25,857 nucleotides of DNA, from positions 1 through 25,857 of the forward strand of contig MNCI01036765.1 in NCBI GenBank assembly GCA_015680685.1. Direction: 5' to 3'. The notes beneath the pieces were generated by a model, which was given only the letters and a program-made list of their open reading frames with translations, did not search any database and was not told where the DNA came from. Below, piece after piece: positions 1-7,668 of the stretch (positions are counted from its first letter, which is position 1; the number at the start of each line of letters is the position of its first letter). The DNA comes from Gnetum montanum. Taxonomy: Eukaryota > Streptophyta > Gnetopsida > Gnetales > Gnetaceae. A program made the translations under genes and the position numbers.

Positions 1-410
1 TGGAATTACCAGAAATCCACCTTTTTGGGCACGTGGGTAAAATCTGACACGGCTTGTATTATTGCAGGAAAATCTGACAAATATAGCAGTCCAATTTCAA
101 GTTTTTCTTTTTTTTCTTTTTACTTGGTTCACGTGAAATTGTGCGTTGTGGCAGTGGAAGTGGAGCAAGCCTGCATACACTCAGCAAAGGATATCCTTGT
201 TCTTATTTAGGCAGTGAATGCCCATACGAACGCCCATGCATGCATCATTGGTTGAAAGCGTGCATCATTGGCTGAAAACATGCGGCGGCAAAAACAACAT
301 TGAAATGAACAAACGATGTTGAAGTATGTATTGGAACTTAAAAAAGTTACAGGTGAGTGTATCGTTCTAGAGTTGGAGCTTTGGTTTAGGGGGAAGTTGC
401 GATTGAGCAT
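1..410. other. No confident gene; CpG-containing flank
   Basis: I see no recognisable gene here. At 241-280 there is a short imperfect direct repeat of a TGCATCATTGG-type unit. An ATG at 316 opens a short frame that runs into a consensus-like splice donor (CAG followed by GTGAGT, about 348-355), so a first exon is possible, but no matching acceptor at a sensible distance was found. CpG dinucleotides are more frequent here than in the transposon-filled centre of the window. Confidence 0.4.
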
Positions 411-1205
411 TTGCAAATTGGGTCCTGTGTGCATTTGCAAACTATTGCCTCTGGGCTATGCGCCGGAGATTCGCGATTCCCAAGAAAATCTCACGAACCG
501 TTCGCGGTGGATTCGGGCACGCGTACAGAAGCGTGTAAAATCCGCATTGGGTACGTAAATTATAATTTTTCGTTTGATTTTTCAACTCTCAACGAGAACA
601 TTCATTGTCGAGTAAAATCTTACCTATTTTTACTGCAAATCGCGTCAAATCTTACCTGTTTGCTGCAAATTGCATCCGTGTCCAATACCTTTTATTTACA
701 GATGCTCCTCCTATTCCGCCATTGATAGTTGCATCCGTGTCCAATACCTTTTGATGCTCCTCCTATTCCGCCATTGATAGGGATTTGGATGCTTCTGGAG
801 ACTCTCCAAACGCTTTGTTTCTCAGGGAAAAGTTAGGACGAGCGCAACCACGTATGTGGAACAATGCATTTCCTATCACAAACCTCATTTTCAGTTTTTC
901 GTTTGCAGGCAATGACCAAGAAACAATGAACATTTTTTTTGATGAGGGTCTCGTCTGCCCAGTCTGATTTGGGTGACTGGGTAGGAGACTTGCCTTATCG
1001 GATTTATCTGTTGATGCTTAGAGAATGAGTTGTTACCTTTACAGAATGCGCTGCACATCTATCATTCTATACTTTATTATTCTATATTTTTCAGTTTCTA
1101 TATTTTTTATCATTCCATATTTTTCAGAAAATCGATCCTTCTGGCGGAATCTGGATGGGTTTGCCAAGCCTGCGTAAGCACGCATTGCGAGCGGTTCATC
1201 CTTAA
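411..1205 (+). pseudogene. Exon-like fragments of an unrecognised plant gene, disrupted
   Basis: Several segments look like exons on the plus strand. A frame ending at about 550 (ending E-A-C-K-I-R-I-G) meets a GTACGT donor at 551. The next acceptor is TTTACAG ending at 701, and the phase fits (two leftover bases plus one). The following frame contains D-L-D-A-S-G-D-S-P-N-A-L-F-L-R-E-K-L-G and reaches a GTATGT donor at 852, with a T-rich acceptor ending at 908 and again the correct phase. That 57-bp segment is short for a plant intron and is also open in frame. A further acceptor at 1126-1127 precedes K-I-D-P-S-G-G-I-W-M-G-L-P-S-L, which stays open to a TAA at 1203. A tandem duplication at 670-780 introduces a stop into the second exon, so I infer a pseudogene or gene fragment. 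The family is not recognised. Chance open frames remain possible. Confidence 0.3.
670..780. repeat. Tandem duplication, 59-bp and 52-bp units
   Basis: Unit 1 (670-728) and unit 2 (729-780) are identical apart from seven bases, ATTTACA, that unit 1 has and unit 2 lacks. Each unit starts TTGCATCCGTGTCC and ends CGCCATTGATAG. The missing bases remove the likely splice acceptor from unit 2. Because the net insertion is not a multiple of three, it breaks the open frame downstream. Confidence 0.9.
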
Positions 1206-1937
1206 TTCTAGTTTTTGTTCTTAAAAAATTTGGATGATATTTATTTCGTTTTTTAAATGCGAGCGCTACATGCTTTACCTTTGTAATCTTAGTGCACAAT
1301 TTTTCTGCTGAACGTTCGCTCTTGGTTCTCACTTGTTATTTTCCGCTTCTTTCCCTCGTTGGTGTAAAGATTTCTCTCCATCTCTATTGTGATTCGTGAG
1401 CACGAAATCCCTTGTTCTTCCTCTTCGGTTTTGCTCTTCCAGTTTGTGTGAGAACACATTCCTGTCTAATCTTTAGTAGTGGATTTTAGTGGATTTTCGT
1501 ATCAATTGAGTTGCCTATTTTGCTTAGATTTACCTGATCTTTACTTTTCGTTTTAGTTTATTCAGATGATTTTAGAGAAAAGATTTTTATTTAGTGGATT
1601 GGTTTCGTATTTTTATTCATGGGCCATGGCCATCTCATGTTGCGTAACGGTGACGGTCGTGATTCCAGCCAATCATAAATGCACAATCTGTGGCCATCAT
1701 TCCAGCCAGTCATTAATGTACAACCTGTGAGGGAAGGGAATCAGTTGGTTACAAAACTGCTTTCAGGCCTCTCTCCCTCTGCAAGTGCGTGCATACAGAA
1801 TAGTCGAAGCATACATTTGTTCAAAGTTCAAACAAAATTTCAGCACCATATCCTTCCCAAATCTTTTTAGGAAGCCCTAGTCAACATCTCCTACTATCCC
1901 AACTTTGTAAAGCGAGCCCATAAGTCCAAAATGTGTC
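1206..1937. other. No gene recognised
   Basis: This is moderately AT-rich sequence with T-rich and TC-rich tracts (for example 1320-1440) that resemble a plant 5' leader or intron. A short plus-strand frame at 1679-1870 has no recognisable domain. I found no RNA gene or clear element boundary. Confidence 0.4.
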
Positions 1938-2030
1938 ATGAACGTGCCGAGAGCATTATTAACAGTGCAGAAGCAGATAGAGCTCTATGAAAATGGTGGT
2001 GGGGAAGGGATTCCTGCTGTAAAAATCTGA
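1938..2030 (+). other. Short open frame, possible coding remnant
   Basis: A 30-codon frame starts at ATG 1938 and ends at TGA 2028. It contains the run Q-K-Q-I-E-L-Y-E-N-G-G-G-E-G, which looks like coding sequence in composition. The family is not recognised, and the segment could be a leftover exon of the same degraded locus as 411-1205. The length alone is well within chance. Confidence 0.2.
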
Positions 2031-2298
2031 TAAACTTTATTGGCTTATATGCTTGGTATTAGTTTTCTATGAAAATATAGCAATATTTTTCCTAATGGCA
2101 CAACCTATTGTTGATTTCATCTTTTATTTTGATAAAGATACACCTGCATTAGGAAAAATTTATGTAATTTATGAAAATATGTTATAGAAATTGATAGCTC
2201 TTTGATTTTTATAATGCTCAGTTACTTCATTGATTCTATATAAAGATGGAATGTTACAAATACCCCATTGCATATGGCTGCATATGCATTAAATATTA

Positions 2299-2577
2299 GA
2301 TAAAAATCCAACAAGGCCTTGTGACGATTTTGATGTAAGAATAGGTTTTTTAGAATATGTTAACCGATTACATTCACCTTGTAAGGCTAGCGTAATTAGA
2401 AAAGAATGGCTTTAATTTACTAAAGGACATACAAAAGCATTTAAATGTGAAGATGTTATACTTGATATGGATGGAATAGTTGAAGAAGATCCAGCTAGAT
2501 GGGGAGTTTGCATGGTGGAGATACTCCTAGATTTCTTTAGGAGTGAAGTTTCTTTCTTAGATCAAATTTTTTATTAA
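2299..2577 (+). pseudogene. Unrecognised coding remnant with one internal stop
   Basis: Frame 2299-2577 is 92 codons long, in strongly AT-rich surroundings, with one in-frame TAA about a third of the way in. The predicted residues are mixed and protein-like: D-D-F-D-V-R-I-G-F-L-E-Y-V-N-R near the start, then an acidic stretch D-M-D-G-I-V-E-E-D-P-A-R-W-G. A possible acceptor (TATTAG) lies exactly at the beginning. I do not recognise the family, and no neighbour tells what it did. It may be an exon of a lost host gene or part of an unknown transposon. Confidence 0.3.
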
Positions 2578-3559
2578 ACATATAACAAATATTAATATGT
2601 ATTAATTTTCTTAATTAATTTATGAAATGTGATTTGAAAACTTGAAATAGTGATGTTTTATATATCATGCATTTTTTAAACACCATGATTAATAGGCTAT
2701 TAGGTCTTAAGCTTCAAATGAGTTTGTTTATTGATGAAGTTTTGAATAATTTATAAAATNTCATTTTGTTCTATGTCATTAATATCATTTGCATGGTAAT
2801 CATCTTAATCAAGGATTGAATCATCAATATTAAGATTCATTGCTCCAGAAATATTAACTATGTCAGTAGATTTAACATCCCAACAAAGAGTAGGTGATTG
2901 CCTATATTTTATTTCCTTTCTTTCTTCCAATCTAATCATGCTATGAAGAGATACTAATTTTTCAACTCTTTTTGGAGTTAGACTATTTTTTTTGATCCGA
3001 TAAATGAAAAAATATGTTGACCAATTTTTTTTAGAAGAAGATGCATCCTACATAAATGATAAAAACAAGAATAAATTTTTGCATTGTTAAAAAATTCATT
3101 TTATAAATTATTCANATGATATTTTTATATGATATATGAGATTTAATTTTTTAAAAAAATTAATATATTTAAATTTTCTCTATCACATCCCCGGCTACGA
3201 ACCCGTCCCCACTTTTTTTTGAGGTACACGTACCCAACACGTTCACGTTCAGACTCACGAATCCTCCATTCCTCGCTTCCACGAATCGGATTCTTTTGAT
3301 GCATAGCCTCTGGGTGAAAGGTAATACGCTTTCCCTTCTGAATTTCTGAACGTTGCTTATTGAGTCGGAATCTTTCTTGTATTTTGAAAAAAAAAATTCT
3401 TTCTTGTAGTAGAATCCATTGACCATAGATTAATCAATTTTCCAGTAGAATCTATTTGTGGTTTTCAGAAACAATTTTTTATGTGTTTACGATAATTTTT
3501 AAAAAGTGTCCTTTTGTGAAATATGACCTCCATGAAGTCGCATTATGAAATGTGACACA
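2578..3559. other. AT-rich non-coding stretch with two ambiguous bases
   Basis: Very AT-rich sequence without a recognisable gene. Single N bases occur at 2760 and 3115, so base-level claims here are weaker. From 3181 to 3340 the composition changes to a CpG-containing block (GTACCC- and ACGTTC-type words). No feature there can be named. Confidence 0.4.
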
Positions 3560-3790
3560 TTGTGGCTTGTAATCTGCTAGCATTAGTGACCTGCTAGTGA
3601 ACTGCCATTGCAGCCTACTAACAATGTTATTACTGCAAGTGAACTGCTCTCCGTAGTTTAATAACGCTATTTTTCTCTAGTTTACAGTTTGCCAGTGAAT
3701 TATACCTTGCAGTCTGACAGCATTCTGCTGAGCTAGTTACTGCAAGGAAACTGCTACCTGCAATCTTGTAGCACTGTTATATGTATTTTT
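3560..3790. repeat. Degenerate short repeats
   Basis: Words of the type GTGAACTGC, TGCAGTCTGCTAGCA and TGTTATTACTGCAAG recur at irregular spacing of about 42-56 bp, for example around 3598, 3640, 3695 and 3748. A further related piece lies at about 3917-3975. The units are strongly diverged, so this is read as the remains of an old minisatellite-like array. Confidence 0.4.
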
Positions 3791-4017
3791 TGGATTTAAA
3801 ATGTGATTGTACTGGGGATCGTGGTTGCCTCTGAATTACTGTCTACAAGGATACTTTTATCCACTGTCTCATAGCATTGTTTTAATTTTGTTTTGGTTAG
3901 AAATTGTGAGAGACTTGTAGCTTGCAGTCCACTGTCCAGTGTGAGCAATTTTCTACCTACAAGTAGCACTGTTTCATAAAAGTTTATATAAGTTCCTATG
4001 CATGCCATGTAAACTTC

Positions 4018-4150
4018 TTCAACATGTGCTAATAATATCAATATCAATATAGTTTATAGTGGGTTGATGGAATATCAATATCTTCATGTGCATGACATGT
4101 AAATGTTTTTGTGTGCTACAACATAACAACTGCTTCAACATGTGCTAATT
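4018..4150. repeat. Short direct duplication, period about 116 bp
   Basis: TTCAACATGTGCTAAT occurs at 4018 and again at 4134. Similar flanks (GCATG, C or A, CATGTAAA) lie before each copy. This is a diverged two-copy duplication without evident function. Confidence 0.5.
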
Positions 4151-4508
4151 ATGTTAATTTTAATGCAGCATAGCTACAACTATCTAATTGTTTGTGAAAA
4201 ATTCACTTCATAACAGTTCTAGTTGTCAAAGTTCTATACAATCATGAGTGTAGTAAAAGCTAAAGTGAATATCCAAAGGGATCTTCCATGTGAGTAGTTG
4301 TATTTTTTGAATTGTAGTTATGTTAAAAATATAGTAATACATTTGTTGATCAATTATGTTTGTATTATATTATTCTAGTCATTATTTAATTTCTGAATTT
4401 GTAGCTATTTCTTTGGTTTGTAAATGTAATGTTCAAAGTATTTTGAAGTTGCTAGAAATGTTAGTCCTTTCTGAAAAATTAAAGAAAAAAATTGGAATCT
4501 ATAATTAG

Positions 4509-6148
4509 ATGACAATGGAAGGCTACTATGATAAAAATGTTGTTTATAATTTTTATGAATGGTTGACTAATGGTGTCTCAGATGGGGTAAATACTTTGCA
4601 AGCCACTATACATGGCCAGAATTTCACCTTCAACGTAAATGATCTTGTAGATATAATACAAGTTTCATGTAGTAGTGAGCTAGCTATTAAGGAATGTTGG
4701 TGGAAGAAAAGTGAAAATCACATAATTCGGTAAGCCCAATCATTTGATAAAAATATAGCAAACCGAGTTGCTATTTGGAGTTATTGTTGCTTTGAAAATT
4801 TATGCAGTGGATTTTATTTTCAATAAAAATTATTAAAGTCAAGATTTTTAATAATTCAATTTTACTCATGTGGCCATTGGATAATAGGTATTTTTTTTTG
4901 ATATCCCAGTGACCATACTATCTAAAATGAGGAGGCATGGAAGGGAATGTCAGCTTAATGATGTTAAAAAGTCTCTTGACTTTCCAATTATTGTAAGTAA
5001 ATTATTGCAAAAATATAACATACAGGTTACCTCTACACAACTTCAGGATATAGTGAAGTTGGAGCCTAAAAGCATTTTTAGGAATGCATTGTTGACTAAC
5101 AGGCCTAAAAGCTCATTTGATGTCAAAGAAGATAAACCTTCTTTGCAAGATGTATGCCATTATGAGAAGTGTTCTTTGAAAGCAATTGAAGCTAAGCTAG
5201 ATAATGTGGTTGTGATTTATGTCAATACACCAAAAGCAATGTAAAACATTGGAATAGTGTGGAGGAGCTAAAAGGTGACAAGTCTTGGTTCCTTGTAGAG
5301 TATAATGCACCAAATACAAAAATCGAGATGCATGTGGCAAATGAAAATAGTTACATGAATAATCTTATTGTTCAAAATCAGAAAATGGATGATGAAATTG
5401 TTGTGCTAAATGCTAAAATATGCATTCTAAGGAATGCATTGGTAGCTAAAAATATTCACCTTGATAGAAGCAACATCACAAAAGATCCTAATAATGATAT
5501 GAAGTTGTACATTTTATCTATTTGTTCAAATTTTTATTATTTTTTGAAACTTATTCTACAATGTCCTTATTGTCAATGTGTGTAATAGATCTAAATGATA
5601 TGGGTACACCCAAAGTAGCCAAGAGATTATTTGTTTCTAATGAGTACAACAAAGAACAAATAATCCATGAGATGAAGAATTTCCATAAAGCAACAAGTAA
5701 CTGAACTTGATATTGGTGTTCAATATGTTATGTTATGTATGAAATTATCATGGTGAAATACAATTTCACTTTATTATCTAATATTTCCATTTTATAGTCG
5801 ATGATAATGTTGTTTCCAAAATCCCAATGGATGATTGTACAATAATTGATAGAGTGATTTAGTTGCTTGTCTCTAGTATGCTTGACAAGAAAGAGCTTCT
5901 AAATATCATTTGCCCCATATGTTGTCACACGATACTCTTTTAGGACTTTATATAAACATGGGTGGAGAGAATTGTTGAATGATGGCATAATAGATGTCTA
6001 CATCATGCACTGAAAAGAACTTCAAAATTCATTATATGGCTATTCTAATTTTTAGAATATGAAACATTTCATCTTCAATAGTATGTTTCAATGTTATGTG
6101 AAGTTCTTCAAGAGTAAGATATAGATGTACTTTTGGTTGTCTTATTTC
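4509..6148 (+). pseudogene. Degraded gene with Ulp1/C48 peptidase-like region, truncated
   Basis: A series of plus-strand frames (4509-4733, 4909-5244, 5259-5510, 5588-5696, 5798-5940, 5912-6148) reads as one broken gene. The middle (about 5330-5460) is rich in N, K, L and I with heptad-like spacing, so a coiled coil is likely. An intron at 5697-5797 has GT...TTTTATAG ends, and its two flanks are in phase. The last part contains Y-S-F-R-T-L-Y-K-H-G-W, L-N-D-G-I-I-D-V-Y-I and H-F-I-F-N-S-M-F. This follows the pattern of Ulp1/SENP (C48) cysteine peptidases, in which a WLND-type motif precedes a short helix and the F-ff core. The catalytic His, Asp and Cys would come later but are absent, because copia sequence starts at about 6148. 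Ulp1-like domains occur both in host deSUMOylating enzymes and in captured form in plant DNA transposons. Frameshifts (about 5240, about 5500) and stops show it is dead. The family assignment is inferred from motif spacing. Confidence 0.4.
5697..5797 (+). other. Probable intron inside the Ulp1-like pseudogene
   Basis: The donor (AA before GTAACT) and a T-rich acceptor (CCATTTTATAG) bound 101 bp. The upstream exon leaves one base and the downstream exon supplies two, so the reading frame continues (I-D-D-N-V-V). This suggests the gene came from a spliced host gene or DNA transposon rather than a retroelement. A phase match alone has a one-in-three chance. Confidence 0.4.
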
Positions 6149-6518
6149 ATAGGTACTTTGGTACATTCTTCTCATTCATCATTAATTAAATCATTTCAAT
6201 TATAGTTTTATTTTTCTACTCTACAACACCATTTTCCTTAGGTGTTCTAACTAATGAGAACTATCTCAAGATACTTGAAACTCCACATAGATCATAAAAC
6301 TCATTTGATGTAAACTTACCTTCATTGTTGGTTCTAATAGCTTTGATTTTAAGCCCTATTTCAATTTCAACCATACTTTTAAATGCCTTAAAACACTTAA
6401 ATACATTAGAATTTTTCTCAAGACATGTTAGCCATGAAATTCTAGTATAATCATCAATAATGAAAAAGAAATATTTACTACCATGAAAACTAGCTATATT
6501 GAAGGACTCATAGACATT
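6148..6518 (-). pseudogene. Copia integrase catalytic core fragment
   Basis: The minus-strand translation contains G-S-K-Y-F, then I-D-D-Y-T-R-I-S-W, a K-I-K-A-I-R-T-N-N-E-G-K-F block, R-T-P-K-E-N-G-V-V-E and N-E-K-N-V-P-K-Y-L. These match the rve core of copia integrases in the expected order. The first catalytic Asp (DDY) and the Glu (GVVE) are present. The usual second Asp of the S-D-N-G-G-E type block is Asn here, compatible with a G-to-A change. The fragment begins exactly at the gypsy target site copy and ends near 6148, where the opposite-strand Ulp1-like sequence takes over. Integrase would normally insert the element cDNA into the nuclear genome; this copy cannot. Confidence 0.8.
6514..6518. 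repeat. Target site duplication, left copy (ACATT)
   Basis: These five bases lie directly outside the lower LTR. They match ACATC at 16457-16461 in four of five positions, and the mismatch is a C/T transition. The copia integrase frame resumes here. Confidence 0.75.
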
Positions 6519-7267
6519 TGATGAGCGGCGATGTACCCCTTCGCCCAACCATACGAATCACAAAGCATTCACGCATAATCTCATCAAATTTCACAAGCTT
6601 TATCGTTTTCAGTGCACTAGTTCTTTAGGAAGTGAATCTAGCCATAAGGTCAATCATTGTCCTCCCAATTACACTTGTGATGTATGTTGGTATGGTTAAG
6701 TGTAACTAAGGCATCCAATTTTTATCATTTTGTGTTTTATATTTTGGTGCTTGAAATGTATATAAAAGGAGTTTAATTAACTAATCATTTAACTAATCTT
6801 AACATAAGTATCCATTTCACGTTTTGTACAAGTCTTGAACCCATGTATCCACTGCTGGGTGACCAAACACTACGCTACTGAGCATACCAAGCAATAACGC
6901 TACTAGGATTACCAAGTGAATACATGTTATGCATGTAATCTATCACACTTAATTGTCTCATTAATGTAATAAGTAGAAAATATTTGATAATTAATTGAAA
7001 GCATTTAATAAATAATTGAAAACATTAAATGCATAAATGAAATAGCTAATCTATCTAAAGTGATACAAGGTTTATCAGAAAGCTCATCTTTATTGCCACA
7101 CACATTGTCTTGCTTAGGTACAACAATGCTCGAACAAAGATCCATACACTCAATAACTCCTACTATGGGCACTTGCGGAAAAACATTCTAACTTTTGAAT
7201 GGAAAAAATGCAAGAGCTTCACTACTACTAAAATTTGGACTCTCCATAAATGCGGATAGTAGGTACA

Positions 7268-7276
7268 TATTTATAG
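7268..7276 (-). promoter_or_regulatory. LTR TATA box
   Basis: The minus strand reads CTATAAATA about 143 bases inside the LTR, at the usual U3 position. The same nine bases are present at 16337-16345 in the other LTR, although the LTRs differ by about 15 percent overall. This fits a conserved RNA polymerase II promoter. Confidence 0.65.
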
Positions 7277-7297
7277 GTGATGGATAGACACTGCATC

Positions 7298-7391
7298 GAT
7301 GAGGCCTTGCTGATGCAAGGCAAGATGCATTGATGGGGCCTTGTCGATGAGACGTCATTAACATGATCGACTATGTCGACAAGGCCTCATC
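7298..7391. repeat. Inverted repeat of a GATGAGGCCTTG module in U3
   Basis: GATGAGGCCTTG at 7298-7309 is the exact reverse complement of CAAGGCCTCATC at 7380-7391. Between them lies a third, diverged copy (GATGGGGCCTTGTCGATGAG, about 7332-7351). The cluster sits between the LTR start and the TATA box and could be a promoter-proximal regulatory block or a hairpin. A diverged version occurs at about 16370-16425. Confidence 0.7.
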
Positions 7392-7418
7392 AACACAGAC
7401 AACCAACATGACTCATCA

Positions 7419-7430
7419 TACCCCCATAAC
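7419..7430 (-). promoter_or_regulatory. Polypurine tract of the gypsy element
   Basis: On the minus strand, GTTATGGGGGTA directly precedes the LTR start TGATGAG. A G-rich tract at this place primes plus-strand DNA synthesis in LTR elements. The tract is short and partly decayed. Confidence 0.65.
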
Positions 7431-7668
7431 TAAATGAAAACTCATCCTTGAGTTCTTTTACAAAATTGGAAAGGTATGGGATTATTGATTGACTTTTCAT
7501 TCAACAAAATAAACTTGACTAACTTGACAAAAAATGGAGTTCCCAGGTGTACAAATCAACACATTACAAAAAATGGTGGTGTTCAAGACATAAAATTGAA
7601 CACCATGATACAACTCTTTAAAAATCAGACAACATGTTCCTTGATGATGTAAAGTTTGTTGGAGAAGG

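Larger units (their letters stand above)
6519..7418 (-). repeat. 3' LTR of the gypsy element (900 bp)
   Basis: Begins TGATGAG and ends CTCATCA in plus-strand reading. It aligns with 15807-16456. By eye, a 230-bp ungapped section (from 6548 and 15833) differs at about 35 positions, so identity is about 85 percent. This copy has roughly 250 bp (about 6787-7015) that are missing from the other LTR, including two imperfect ACGCTACT...CCAAG units at about 6870-6920. Confidence 0.88.

Noticed and set aside
4244-4508. Possible first exon (ATG at 4244) and intron 4290-4508 of the Ulp1-like gene
   Set aside because: A GTGAGT donor and TTAG acceptor exist, but the phase does not fit the frame at 4509. 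It may be real with an indel, but it is not supported.
4730-4909. Intron with a GTAAG donor and CCCAG acceptor between two frames of the pseudogene
   Set aside because: The ends look canonical, but joining the exons leads to an immediate stop, because the phases differ by one base.
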